DNA of 32,639 bases, from assembly GCA_026225295.1 (NCBI GenBank), contig JAMFSN010000305.1, positions 1-32,639 of the forward strand, given 5' to 3'. Of this stretch, positions 16,240-25,177 are shown in pieces. Position numbers and translations under genes: made by a program. The first letter of the stretch is position 1. The number at the start of each line of letters is the position of its first letter. The stretch comes from Frankia alni (lineage in GTDB: Bacteria; Actinomycetota; Actinomycetes; Frankiales; Frankiaceae). The notes below the pieces were generated by a model. It did not search any database and was not told the DNA's origin. It saw only the letters and a program-made list of their open reading frames with translations.

Positions 16240-16267
16240 TTGACAGAGATTATCTCTCGATTAACTT
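16240..16267 (+). promoter_or_regulatory. azoR promoter
   Basis: TTGACA (16240-16245) matches the consensus -35. TAACTT (16262-16267) fits the TAnnnT -10 with a 16-nt spacer. The spacer is almost filled by the operator 2 palindrome, so repressor and polymerase cannot bind together. The leader before ATG 16314 is about 40 nt. Confidence 0.6.
16245..16257. promoter_or_regulatory. Operator 2, AGAGATTATCTCT palindrome
   Basis: A 13-nt palindrome with six perfect base pairs per arm around one central base, between the -35 and -10 of the azoR promoter. It shares the AGATWATCT core with operator 1. This is the expected site for the adjacent MarR repressor. Confidence 0.65.
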
Positions 16268-16313
16268 GAATGAGACCGGGCGCCGGCCCGGCCGTGCCCA
16301 CCCGGAGGACCGC

Positions 16314-16955
16314 ATGACGAATCTCCTGCACATCGACTCCAGCCTCCGTCAGGACGGATCGCACTCCCGCGATCTCGCCCGCCGGTACGTGGAAACCTGG
16401 CTGGCCAGCGGGGCCGACCGCACCGTGACCTACCGCGATCTGGCCGCCACCCCGCCGCCGTTGCTGACCTGGGACGGCTTCACGGCCGCCAGCAGCCCGG
16501 CCGACGCGCACACGCCGGCCCAGGCCGCGGCCTGGGCCGAGCGGCTCGAGCTGGTCACCGAACTGGAAGCCGCCGACGCCCTCCTGGTCTCCGCGCCGAT
16601 GTACAACTGGGGCGTTCCCGCGCAGCTCAAGGCCTGGCTCGACAACGTCATCGTGGTTGGCCGCACCGTCCAGCCGGAGGGTGGCGTGCTCGCCGGCCGG
16701 CCGGTCACCGTCCTGCTCGCCAAGGGCGGCGGCTACAGTCCCGGTTCGCCCCGTGAGACCTGGGACCACCTTGAGCCGTACCTGCGCCTCGTCTTCGAGG
16801 CCCTCGGCGGCGAGCCGCACATCATCACCACCCAGCTCACGCTGGCCGGTGTGAACCCGGCGCTGGACGCCTTCATCGAGATGGGCGCCCAGTCCCGCGC
16901 GGACGCCGACCGGGCCGTCGAGGAGCACGCCAAGCGCGAACCCGCCGTAGCCTGA
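16314..16955 (+). CDS. azoR: FMN-dependent NADH-azoreductase / quinone reductase
   Basis: A 213-residue flavodoxin-fold enzyme of the AzoR (AcpD) family, which uses FMN and NADH for two-electron reduction of quinones and azo compounds. The N-terminal strand and FMN loop HIDSSLRQDGSHSRDLA (6-22), the PMYNWGVPAQLKAWLDNVI segment (about 99-117) and the AKGGGY motif near residue 143 are characteristic. ATG 16314 has GGAGG 5-6 nt upstream; the TTG at 16266 lies inside the promoter and is rejected. It is divergent from a MarR regulator and probably induced by its ligand. Faces purB across a hairpin terminator. Confidence 0.93.
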   Translation: MTNLLHIDSSLRQDGSHSRDLARRYVETWLASGADRTVTYRDLAATPPPLLTWDGFTAASSPADAHTPAQAAAWAERLELVTELEAADALLVSAPMYNWGVPAQLKAWLDNVIVVGRTVQPEGGVLAGRPVTVLLAKGGGYSPGSPRETWDHLEPYLRLVFEALGGEPHIITTQLTLAGVNPALDAFIEMGAQSRADADRAVEEHAKREPAVA

Positions 16956-16956
16956 G

Positions 16957-16975
16957 CCGGCGCCCACCGCGCCGG
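16957..16975. terminator. Hairpin between convergent azoR and purB
   Basis: CCGGCGC, loop CCACC, GCGCCGG: a perfect 7-bp GC stem starting 2 nt after the azoR stop and lying 19 nt after the purB stop on the other strand. There is no T run, as is common in high-GC actinobacteria. It could serve both genes. Confidence 0.5.
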
Positions 16976-16993
16976 ACCGGCCCGCACCGCGGC

Positions 16994-18301
16994 TCAGCGC
17001 AGGGCGGCCAGGCGATCGAAGACCGGGCCGAGGCGTTCCACGTACCGCTCCGGCCGGCACGCCTCGGCCAGCCGGGGTTCGTCGAGCTTCTGGCCGGCCG
17101 CGTCGGCGTGCCGGCGCAGGGTGACCAGGAACGGTTCGCCGGACTTCCAGGTCTCCATCGCCGCGGCCTGGGTGAGCGCGTAGGCGTCCTCCCGGGACAG
17201 CCCCGATTCGACCAGTTCCAGCAGGACCGCCGAGGTGTAGACGAGCCCGCCGGTGGCGTTGAGGTTGGTGAGCATCCGGTCGGCGTCGACGACCAGCCCC
17301 GACACCAGGCGGGTGGTCAGGTTCAGCAGATAGTCGGTGCCGGCCGCCGCGTCCGGCAGGGCGATCCGCTCCGTGGAGGAGTGGGAGATGTCGCGCTCGT
17401 GCCACAGCGGCACGCCTTCGAGCACCGGCACGTACTGGGCGCGCACGATCCGGGCCAGGCCGGCGATCCGTTCCGACATGATCGGGTTCTTCTTGTGCGG
17501 CATCGCCGACGAACCCTTCTGCCCGGACCCGAACGGCTCGGACAGTTCCCGGACCTCGGTGCGTTGCCCGTGGCGGACCTCGAGCGCCACCGCCTCGCAG
17601 ACCGTCGCGAGCCCGGCCAGCGCCGCCACCCAGGACGCGACCCCGTCGCGCAGCACCACCTGCGTGGCCACCGGGGCCGGGGTCAGCCCCAGCCGCCCGG
17701 CCACGTGGACCTCGACGTCGGGGGCGATGTTCGAGTAGGTCCCGACCGCGCCGGAGATCTTCGCGACGGCCACGTCGGCCCGGGCCGCCCGCAGCCGGTC
17801 GCGGCAGCGGGCCATCCCGAACGCCAGGTCGGCGACCCGGTGCCCGAACACATCGGGCTCCGCGTGGATGCCGTGGGTGCGGCCGACCTTGAGCGTCGAG
17901 CGGTGCTCGAGCCCCAGGTCCCGCAGCGCCGCGACCAGCCGGTCGGCCTTGGCCAGCAGCAGGTCGGTGGACTCGACGAGCTGCAGGGCGAGCGCGGTGT
18001 CGAGCAGGTCCGACGAGGTCATGCCGAAGTGGACGTAGGCGGCCGCGTCGCGCGGCGTCGTGTTGTCCGCCCACGCGGTCAGGAACGCGATGACGTCGTG
18101 CTGGGTGACCGCCTCGATCTCGGCGACCGCCTCCGGGGTGGGCGCCGCGGCGGTCCGGACCGGCGCCACCGAATCGGCCGGGATCCGGCCCGCCTCGGCG
18201 TGCGCCTCCATGACCAGCACTTCGACCGCGCACCACAGCTCGTACTTGTGCGCCTCGGACCAGACGCGGCCCATCTCGGGCAGCGTGTAACGCCCGATCA
18301 T
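16994..18301 (-). CDS. purB: Adenylosuccinate lyase
   Basis: PurB releases fumarate from SAICAR and from adenylosuccinate, serving two steps of purine synthesis. The 435-residue protein has [14 protein letters not shown], the [10 protein letters not shown] region with its catalytic His, and the fumarase-superfamily signature [11 protein letters not shown], whose first Ser is the catalytic base on a mobile loop. Length and N-terminus ([15 protein letters not shown]) match the short bacterial form. ATG 18301 overlaps the purE stop as ATGA. Last gene of the run: unknown gene, purD, purE, purB. Confidence 0.97.
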   Translation of the reverse strand: MIGRYTLPEMGRVWSEAHKYELWCAVEVLVMEAHAEAGRIPADSVAPVRTAAAPTPEAVAEIEAVTQHDVIAFLTAWADNTTPRDAAAYVHFGMTSSDLLDTALALQLVESTDLLLAKADRLVAALRDLGLEHRSTLKVGRTHGIHAEPDVFGHRVADLAFGMARCRDRLRAARADVAVAKISGAVGTYSNIAPDVEVHVAGRLGLTPAPVATQVVLRDGVASWVAALAGLATVCEAVALEVRHGQRTEVRELSEPFGSGQKGSSAMPHKKNPIMSERIAGLARIVRAQYVPVLEGVPLWHERDISHSSTERIALPDAAAGTDYLLNLTTRLVSGLVVDADRMLTNLNATGGLVYTSAVLLELVESGLSREDAYALTQAAAMETWKSGEPFLVTLRRHADAAGQKLDEPRLAEACRPERYVERLGPVFDRLAALR

Positions 18302-18816
18302 CTGTTTTTGAGGTTGTCCCGGGCCGCCTCTTCGAAGTCGTTCTTGAACTGCTCGAGCCGCTCGCGCAGCGCCCGGTCGTGCAGGGCCAGGATCTGGGTG
18401 GCCAGCACCGCCGCGTTGGTCGAGTTGTTCAGCCCGACCGTCGCCACCGGCACCCCGGGCGGCAGCTGGGCGATGGCGAACAGCGAGTCCATCCCGTCCA
18501 GCGCGCCGCCCGAGATCGGCACCCCGATGACCGGCAACGTCGTCAGTGCGGCGACCGATCCCGGCAGCGCCGCGGCCAGCCCGGCCCCGGCGATGACGAC
18601 CTGGATGCCCCGCGCCTCCAGGTCCTCGACATAGGTGGCGAGCGTGCGGGGGGCCCGGTGGGCGGAGATCGACACCTCCTCGTAGCCGACCCCGAACCGC
18701 TCGAGGGTCGCCCCGGCCTTGCTCATCGTCTGCTTGTCCGACGGTGATCCGTAGACGACCGCGACCCGCGGCCCCTCGGTCACCAGGTCCGTTGCGCTCT
18801 GGGGGGCGAGACTCAT
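18298..18816 (-). CDS. purE: N5-carboxyaminoimidazole ribonucleotide mutase, class I PurE
   Basis: PurE moves the carboxyl of N5-CAIR to C4. The 172-residue protein has the phosphate-binding VVYGSPSDKQTM, the SISAHRAPRTL motif with the catalytic His, IAGAGLAAALPG, and GVPISGGALDGMDSLFAIAQLPPGVPVATVGL, all as in class I enzymes. Class I PurE needs N5-CAIR from PurK, and purK is not in the window. ATG 18816 overlaps the purD stop (ATGA) and the end overlaps purB, so the three are translationally coupled. Confidence 0.96.
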   Translation of the reverse strand: MSLAPQSATDLVTEGPRVAVVYGSPSDKQTMSKAGATLERFGVGYEEVSISAHRAPRTLATYVEDLEARGIQVVIAGAGLAAALPGSVAALTTLPVIGVPISGGALDGMDSLFAIAQLPPGVPVATVGLNNSTNAAVLATQILALHDRALRERLEQFKNDFEEAARDNLKNR

Positions 18817-20060
18817 GACGCCTTACTCTCTTTTCCTCGTCCGATGTCGGTCCGGTAGTGGGAGCCGGCCAGCTGGATCCGGCCGATCGCCTCGTACGCC
18901 GATCCTCTCGCGGAACCCAGGTCCGGGCCGGTGGCGGTGACCGACAGCACCCGGCCGCCGGCCGAGCGGACGGTACCGTCCGCGTCCTGGACGGTACCGG
19001 CGTGCAGCACGTCGACCCCGGGCCCGGCCGCCGCGGCGGCCAGTCCGCCGATCGGATCGCCCAGGCGCGGGTTCTCCGGGTAGCCGGCCGCGGCCAGCAC
19101 CACGGTGACCGCCGCGCCCGGGCGCCACACCGGCGCCGTGGCCGCGGTGAGCACCTGGGTCAACGGCGTTTCCAGCAGGGCCAGGATGGCCTGCACCTCC
19201 GGATCGCCGAACCGGACGTTGAACTCGACCACCCGGAGCCCCCGGGACGTCAGCGCCAGCCCGGTGTAGAGCAGGCCGGTGAACGGGGTGCCGCGCCAGG
19301 CCATCTCGGCGACGGTGGGCGCGACCACGGTCCGCACGATCTCGTCCGTGAGACGGTCGGGGGCCCAGGTCAGCGGCGTGTAGGCACCCATCCCGCCGGT
19401 GTTCGGGCCGGTGTCGCCGTCACCGACCCGCTTGTGGTCCTGGGCCGGTAGCAACGGCACGATCGCCCCGGCCGCGGTGACCACGGTGAACAGCGACACC
19501 TCGGGGCCGTCGAGGAACTCCTCGATGACCACCCGGTCGCCGGGGGAGCTCAGGCTGGCCCGGACGGCGGCGACGGCCGCGTCCCGGTCGTCGGTCACGG
19601 TCACGCCCTTGCCGCCGGCCAGGCCGTCGTACTTCACGACGTACGGCGGGCCGAACTCGTCGAGGTCGGCCAGCGCCGACTCGACCACGGTGTGGTCGCG
19701 GCCGGCGGCGGTCGGGACGTCGGCCGCCCGCATGACCTCCTTGGCGAACGCCTTGCTGCCCTCGAGGCGGGCCGCGGCCGCGTCCGGGCCGAACGCCGGC
19801 AGGTCGCGCAGCCGCAGTTCGTCCACCACGCCGGCCACCAACGGGGCCTCCGGGCCGACCACGGTCAGGTCCGCCCCGGTGGCCGCCGCGAGGCGGGCTA
19901 CCGCGTCCGGATCGCCCAGGTCAACCCGCGGCGACGCGGCCAGCTCGGCCGTTCCCGCGTTGCCGGGCGCGCAGACCAGGGCGTCGACGGCCGGGTCGCG
20001 GGCGAAGGCCCGGCACAGCGCGTGCTCGCGCCCACCCGACCCCAGGACGAGAACCTTCAC
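18813..20060 (-). CDS. purD: Phosphoribosylamine--glycine ligase
   Basis: GAR synthetase joins glycine to phosphoribosylamine using ATP. The 415-residue ATP-grasp enzyme starts MKVLVLGSGGREHALCRAF, has VVGPEAPLVAGVVDELR, the ATP-grasp segment YVVKYDGLAGGKGVTV, GPNTGGMGAYTP, and the metal-binding VVEFNVRFGDPEVQAIL. The start is GTG 20060. It begins 39 nt after the preceding unrecognised gene; a TAGGCT hexamer in that gap (minus strand, about 20080) could add an internal promoter. Translationally coupled to purE. Confidence 0.96.
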   Translation of the reverse strand: MKVLVLGSGGREHALCRAFARDPAVDALVCAPGNAGTAELAASPRVDLGDPDAVARLAAATGADLTVVGPEAPLVAGVVDELRLRDLPAFGPDAAAARLEGSKAFAKEVMRAADVPTAAGRDHTVVESALADLDEFGPPYVVKYDGLAGGKGVTVTDDRDAAVAAVRASLSSPGDRVVIEEFLDGPEVSLFTVVTAAGAIVPLLPAQDHKRVGDGDTGPNTGGMGAYTPLTWAPDRLTDEIVRTVVAPTVAEMAWRGTPFTGLLYTGLALTSRGLRVVEFNVRFGDPEVQAILALLETPLTQVLTAATAPVWRPGAAVTVVLAAAGYPENPRLGDPIGGLAAAAAGPGVDVLHAGTVQDADGTVRSAGGRVLSVTATGPDLGSARGSAYEAIGRIQLAGSHYRTDIGRGKESKAS

Positions 20061-20099
20061 GGAGCACCCACGACCAGCGAGCCTATCGGGCCGGGTGGG

Positions 20100-20924
20100 T
20101 TACAGGCCGACGCCGGCCTGCCACAGCAGGACGGCCAGGCCCTGGACGAGCTGGTGGGCGCACCGGCGGGCGTCGACCTCGGCCATCGACTGCAGGACGT
20201 CGCGGACCCCCACCGGCCAGGCCCGGACCTGCCGGCCCATCACCCGCAGCGGACCCGGGTCGTCGAGCCCCTCGAACGCGTTGCCGTCCTTGTCGATGAA
20301 CAGGTGCAGGGACCGCCCGGCCGAGGGGAACCCCTCGCTGCGCCAGTACAGCACCGGCCAGACCCGGACCGCGCCGCGCCGCCGTCCGGCGTAGCGGTGC
20401 ACCGCCCAGCCCCGGGGCGGCGGGACGGTGAGGATGGCCCGGTCGCGCCGCCCCCGGTGCAGCCGGGGCCGGCCGCCGTGAACCCGGACGGTCAACCCGG
20501 AGTCGAGGTCCTCGGCGGCGCAGATCGACAGGAACTCGGAGATCTGGCGCTCGACGTGGTCGGCCACCGCGGTGGCCCGCTCGCGCCGCTCGGCCTCGGC
20601 CCGCTGGGTGCTGCGGACGGCGTGGCTGCCCCGCGTCAACACGTCGGTCAGCGTGTCCGGCAGCACCTCGCCGGAGGGTGAGAAACCGACCCGCCAGGCC
20701 TGTCCGTCGTCGAGGCCGGGACCCCGGAAGTGCGACCGGACGGTGGGCGCCCACGGCACGGGCAGGCGGCCGGCGCGCCGGCGGTCCGGGCCGCCGGCCG
20801 CCGGAACCAGCGCGGCGGGGGAAAGCGGTGCGGGGTCCGCATCCTCGTCGGCCGTGGCTACGCCACCATCCTCGGCGGTGGCTACGCCACCCTCGTCCGC
20901 GGGACGGCCCGTTGCTGACGTCAC
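20100..20924 (-). CDS. Unrecognised actinobacterial protein upstream of purD
   Basis: I do not recognise this 274-residue protein. The N-terminal 45 residues are low-complexity and acidic, with a repeated GGVATA unit encoded by an imperfect direct repeat at about 20855-20890. The rest looks globular: an Arg/Glu-rich helix (about 100-135, THAVRST-like to RQISEFLSI), an Arg-rich stretch around PRLHRGRRDRAILTVPPPRGWAVHRY, then strand-like LHLFIDKDGNAFEGL and a C-terminal helix. No signal peptide, membrane helix or catalytic motif is seen. GTG 20924 has GAGGGGG 7-8 nt upstream. It is the first gene of the purD-purE-purB unit, which suggests a role linked to nucleotide metabolism or only shared control. 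Confidence 0.7.
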   Translation of the reverse strand: MTSATGRPADEGGVATAEDGGVATADEDADPAPLSPAALVPAAGGPDRRRAGRLPVPWAPTVRSHFRGPGLDDGQAWRVGFSPSGEVLPDTLTDVLTRGSHAVRSTQRAEAERRERATAVADHVERQISEFLSICAAEDLDSGLTVRVHGGRPRLHRGRRDRAILTVPPPRGWAVHRYAGRRRGAVRVWPVLYWRSEGFPSAGRSLHLFIDKDGNAFEGLDDPGPLRVMGRQVRAWPVGVRDVLQSMAEVDARRCAHQLVQGLAVLLWQAGVGL

Positions 20925-21036
20925 CGGGTACCCCCTCGTCCTGCCGCTGAGTGACGAGTCCAGCCTCTCTAGTAACGCTCAGTAGCGCAAGCGGTGGGCG
21001 GGGTCGGCCGAGCCGGTTTCGGGGCAGGGCGGCCGG

Positions 21037-21064
21037 GTTAGCGGACCACCACCGGTCCGCTAAC
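21037..21064 (-). terminator. Hairpin after purA
   Basis: GTTAGCGGACC, 6-nt loop, GGTCCGCTAAC: a perfect 11-bp inverted repeat starting 26 nt after the purA stop on the minus strand. No T run follows. The likely purA terminator, separating it from the next gene at 20924. Confidence 0.6.
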
Positions 21065-21090
21065 GCCTACCGACCTCCGGGGGGCGCGGC

Positions 21091-22386
<1,296 letters not shown>

Positions 22387-22441
22387 CCTATCTTTCGACC
22401 GAGGGCGTCACGAGCATGATTTTCGCGGTCCGCCGGGCCAG

Positions 22442-22870
22442 CTAGACGAAGCCGAGGACCTGGGCCGCTTCGGGGTCGGAGTCGGCCAGGAAGGCCCGGA
22501 TGCGGTCGGCCTCGTCCTTCTCGTCGATGGCCTGGGCGGCCTGCCCGAGGGCGGCCAGGGCCCGCAGGAAGCCGCGGTTCGGCTCGTGCGACCAGGGGAT
22601 CGGGCCGTGGCCCTTCCAGCCGGACCGGCGCAGCGCGTCGAGGCCGCGGTGGTAGCCGGTGCGGGCGTAGGCGTACGACTCGACCGGGTGGTCGGCGGCG
22701 GCGGCCTGCTCCGCGAGAACCGCCCAGCCCAGGCTGGCCTTGGGGAAGCGGGCCGCCACGGTGTGCGGGTCGTCGCCGGCGGCCAGCGCGGCGACGGGCT
22801 CCGGGTCGGCCGCGAGCAGGGTGGGGGGCGGACCGCCGAACAGGTCCGGTCGTCCGGAGGGGATGGTCAT
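22442..22870 (-). CDS. DUF3151 family protein
   Basis: 142 residues matching the actinobacterial DUF3151 family, which often sits next to purA or fba, as here. Hallmarks are the LLAADPEPVAAL start, a conserved ARFPKASLGWAVLAEQA helix, YAYARTGYHRGLDALRRSGWKG, and PNRGFLRALAALG near residues 95-110. It looks all-helical and cytosolic. Function is not established for the family, and no catalytic motif stands out. Upstream of purA on the same strand, separated from it by a gap with its own -10 box. Confidence 0.8.
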   Translation of the reverse strand: MTIPSGRPDLFGGPPPTLLAADPEPVAALAAGDDPHTVAARFPKASLGWAVLAEQAAAADHPVESYAYARTGYHRGLDALRRSGWKGHGPIPWSHEPNRGFLRALAALGQAAQAIDEKDEADRIRAFLADSDPEAAQVLGFV

Positions 22871-22887
22871 GACCCCATCCTGCCCGA

Positions 22888-22934
22888 TGCCAGCGGGCCG
22901 GCGACATCCTCCCCGCTGCCAGCGGGCCGGCGAC
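22888..22934. repeat. Direct repeat of an 18-mer, two copies
   Basis: TGCCAGCGGGCCGGCGAC occurs exactly at 22888-22905 and 22917-22934, 29 nt apart start to start, in the short gap between the DUF3151 gene and the first Rpf-like gene. It could be a duplication or paired protein sites. No function is assigned. Confidence 0.6.
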
Positions 22935-22961
22935 GTGGGGTCGACCGGGTCGGAACGCGGC

Positions 22962-23732
22962 TCAGACCGCGTCGCCGACGGTGATGTTCCACAGGTTCGC
23001 GCCGACCACGCCGGGCTGGCCGTCGGTGGTCCGGCTCAGGTACGAGTACAACGAGGCGACGCCCTGCGACTGCGCGCCGAACTTGCCGTCCACCGTGAGC
23101 AGGAAGCTCTTCTTGCGCATCTCGGCCTGCCAGACGAGCGCGTCCGGCCGGACCTCGCCCGCGTCCTCGGTCGACAGCACGCCGTGGAACTTCGAGGTCT
23201 TCAACTGGGCCATCGCGGCCTCGACCGTGAGCGGCGGCTTGGCCGGCGTGGCCGGGGCGGGCGTGGCCGTGGTCGAGTCCTGGCTCACGTCCGGCGCGGC
23301 CGGGGCGGAGCCGGAGTTGCTCAGGCCGAGCGAGGCCGAGCAGGACGGCCACGGCGCCCAGCCGCGGGAGTTGTAGAGCTTGTAGGCGGCCTGGTCCTGC
23401 AGCGCGGCCGGGGCGTTGCTCGGCAGCCCGCTGTAGCCGAGGCCGTTCCAGGTGCCCTGGTCGAACTGGTAGGCGCCGTAGAAGCCGTTGCCGGTGTTGA
23501 TCGCGTAGTTGCCGCCCGACTCGCACTGCCGCAGGCGCGCGAAATCGTTGGCGGTGGCCGCTCCGGCCGGCATGGCCGTCGCGACGAGCCCGCCCCCCAC
23601 GAGCGCGGTGACCGCGCCGGTGGTGATGACGCGCCGGGCCTGCGAGGGCTCAGGGGCCGCGCGGTGACGTCCGGGCGCCGATCGCTCGGCGCGTCGGGAC
23701 GCCCGAGGGGATCCGCCACGTGGGTCGGGCAT
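22962..23732 (-). CDS. Secreted Rpf-like transglycosylase, copy 1
   Basis: 256 residues. A basic N-terminus (1-34) and a hydrophobic stretch (36-58, ending around AGA-AT) form a signal peptide. The transglycosylase-like (resuscitation-promoting factor) domain runs from about 62 to 132: LRQCESGGNY with catalytic Glu71, NTGNGFYGAYQFDQGTW, and Cys70/Cys131 that would form the family disulfide. A Thr/Pro/Ala linker follows, then a peptidoglycan-binding-like domain (about 195-250) in degenerate form. These enzymes cut peptidoglycan during growth and wake-up from dormancy. ATG 23732 follows GGGAAGGA by 8 nt. A c-di-AMP riboswitch ends about 15 nt before the start. Its core is almost identical to copy 2 just upstream. 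Confidence 0.92.
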   Translation of the reverse strand: MPDPRGGSPRASRRAERSAPGRHRAAPEPSQARRVITTGAVTALVGGGLVATAMPAGAATANDFARLRQCESGGNYAINTGNGFYGAYQFDQGTWNGLGYSGLPSNAPAALQDQAAYKLYNSRGWAPWPSCSASLGLSNSGSAPAAPDVSQDSTTATPAPATPAKPPLTVEAAMAQLKTSKFHGVLSTEDAGEVRPDALVWQAEMRKKSFLLTVDGKFGAQSQGVASLYSYLSRTTDGQPGVVGANLWNITVGDAV

Positions 23733-23746
23733 GCCGCCGATCCTTC

Positions 23747-23880
23747 CCGGAGCCTGCGAGGTGAGCTGTCGGGTGCGGGCTGGGATTGCCCGGTCGGTCC
23801 GGCGGCACTGCCGGACCGGCTTTACCCCTAGGGCGCTGGTGCGCCCACTTGGTGCCGGTGGTTCCCCCGCTCCCGCCCTA
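23747..23880 (-). promoter_or_regulatory. c-di-AMP (ydaO/yuaA) riboswitch, copy 1
   Basis: On the minus strand the conserved blocks of the ydaO class appear in order: GGCGGGAGCGGGGGAACC, then GGGGTAAAGCC, a variable GC-rich hairpin, GGGCAATCCCAGCCCG, and ACCCGACAGCTCACCTCG ending just before the ribosome-binding site. This class binds c-di-AMP and is known upstream of rpf genes in actinobacteria. The aptamer ends about 15 nt before the start codon, so control may act on the ribosome-binding site or on transcription near the gene start. Exact boundaries are approximate. Confidence 0.9.
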
Positions 23881-23967
23881 CTCGTTCGTTTCGTTGTGCC
23901 GTCCGGTCGAGGGCGGGATTGGGCTTTCGACCGGGCGACCTCACCTGTCAAGGTCAGTAGCGCCGGA

Positions 23968-23997
23968 CTGTAGCGGGTATGGCCCGATGATGGCAAA
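23968..23997 (-). promoter_or_regulatory. Candidate promoter for Rpf-like copy 1
   Basis: Minus strand: TTGCCA (23997 to 23992), an 18-nt spacer, and TACAGT (23973 to 23968). This places the start about 80 nt ahead of the riboswitch. A TTGACA at 23951-23946 lacks a good -10. Copy 2 has a similar TTGCCT/TATGGT pair before its riboswitch. Confidence 0.35.
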
Positions 23998-24132
23998 TCC
24001 GGGTGGTGCTCACGGCCTGCCCGGGTCAGGGCACCGGTGCCCCACTGACTATCGACTGCCGAAAAAGTCAGTTTAGTCGCTTTGGTGCCCCGGTCGGTGC
24101 TGGGGCCTGGGAACCGGGTCCGTTCAGACCTC

Positions 24133-24175
24133 GGGCCGGCTTCCTCCCCGCTGATGGCGGGGAGGAAGCCGGCCC
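24133..24175 (-). terminator. Long perfect hairpin after Rpf-like copy 2
   Basis: Two 19-nt arms (24133-24151 and 24157-24175) are exact reverse complements around a 5-nt loop. The hairpin starts about 70 nt after the stop of Rpf-like copy 2 on the minus strand and lies ahead of the copy 1 promoter, so it should insulate the two genes. No T run follows. Confidence 0.7.
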
Positions 24176-24244
24176 GATGACCGGCGGGACGGACGGGACC
24201 GGCGGACGGACGGGTCAGCCGTCCGGCCGGTCGCCGCGGCGGAC

Positions 24245-24964
24245 TCAGCCGAAGGTCGCGCGCCAGGTCTCCGGGCCGACGACGCCGTCGACGACCAGAC
24301 CCCTGGCCTGCTGCAGCGCGCGGGCCGCGCCCGCGGACCTCGGACCGTACTGACCGTCCACCACCAGGTGGTAGCCGATCTTGTTCATCCGCGTCTGCCA
24401 GGCGCGGACGTCACTGCGGACCTGGCCGACCAACGACGTCGTGAACAACGGCGACGTGCTCAGCGAGGCGGGACGGTAGACCGTCGCGGCCGAGGAGGTC
24501 CCGGCCGCGTTCTGCGTGAGGCTCGCCCGGGCGTAGCTCCGGTTGGCCCGGGTTGCGGGGGCCGGGGTCGGCACCGCGGCAACGGCGGGGGCCGCTACCG
24601 CGGACGACGGGGCGCCGCCCTGGAGACCCTGGCCGCAGGACGGCCACGGTGACGAACCGCGCTCGGCGAAGAGTTTCTGCGCGGCGGCGTCCTGGGTCGC
24701 CGGTGCCGCGTCGCTCGGGAGCCCGGCGTAGCCGAGGCCGTTCCAGGTGCCCTGGTCGAACTGGTATGCCCCGTAGAAGCCGTTACCGGTGTTGGTCGAG
24801 TAGTTGCCGCCGGACTCGCACTGGCGGAGCCCGGCCCAGGTGGTAGCGGCGTCGGCGGGTTGCGAGAGAGCGACCGTGCCCCCGACCGCCGCGGCGGCCA
24901 GAGCGGTGCTGAGAACGGCCCTACGGCCGAATCGATCTCGGATGCGCATTGACGCGTGGGACAT
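24245..24964 (-). CDS. Secreted Rpf-like transglycosylase with peptidoglycan-binding domain, copy 2
   Basis: 239 residues: a signal peptide (basic start, hydrophobic 17-34, cut near ADA-A, residue 39), an Rpf transglycosylase domain (about 41-115) with catalytic Glu50 in LRQCESGGNY, an Ala/Pro/Thr linker, and a C-terminal PG_binding_1 domain (about 180-238: WQTRMNKIGYHLVVDGQYG, then VDGVVGPETWRA). ATG 24964 is chosen because GGGGAAGGA lies about 6 nt upstream; an ATG five codons later and a GTG six codons earlier are possible. A second c-di-AMP riboswitch precedes it. The expected role is cell-wall remodelling at growth restart. It is followed by a 19-bp hairpin. Confidence 0.93.
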   Translation of the reverse strand: MSHASMRIRDRFGRRAVLSTALAAAAVGGTVALSQPADAATTWAGLRQCESGGNYSTNTGNGFYGAYQFDQGTWNGLGYAGLPSDAAPATQDAAAQKLFAERGSSPWPSCGQGLQGGAPSSAVAAPAVAAVPTPAPATRANRSYARASLTQNAAGTSSAATVYRPASLSTSPLFTTSLVGQVRSDVRAWQTRMNKIGYHLVVDGQYGPRSAGAARALQQARGLVVDGVVGPETWRATFG

Positions 24965-24979
24965 GGATGTCCTTCCCCA

Positions 24980-25101
24980 CACCTACGAGGTGAGCTGTCG
25001 GGTTCGGGCTGGGAATGCCCGGCCGCAATGGATGCGACTTCACCCCAAGGGCTGCGATCAACGCGATCGAAGTCCGGTAGTTGGTTCCCCCGCTCCCGCC
25101 T
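24980..25101 (-). promoter_or_regulatory. c-di-AMP (ydaO/yuaA) riboswitch, copy 2
   Basis: The minus strand repeats the same ordered blocks as copy 1: GGCGGGAGCGGGGGAACC, CTTGGGGTGAAGTCGC, CCGGGCATTCCCAGCCCG and ACCCGACAGCTCACCTCG. The 3' boundary lies about 15 nt before ATG 24964. The variable hairpins differ from copy 1 while the binding-core blocks match, as expected for a functional aptamer under selection. Confidence 0.9.
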
Positions 25102-25177
25102 GAGGTTTCTACATCGGATGAGGGCGGGACTCGGCGTGCCATCCAATGTGTGCCCACCCGGCGTGGGCACGGCGATG

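Noticed and set aside
15639-18236. Very long minus-strand open frame (about 865 codons)
   Set aside because: Only the last 182 codons are real (MarR). The rest runs through purB in a different frame and across azoR antisense, with Arg/Gly/Pro-rich composition typical of high-GC shadows.
24044-24072. ACTGACT/AGTCAGT inverted pair upstream of Rpf-like copy 1
   Set aside because: Seven-bp arms around a 15-nt loop are too weak to call an operator or terminator without further support.
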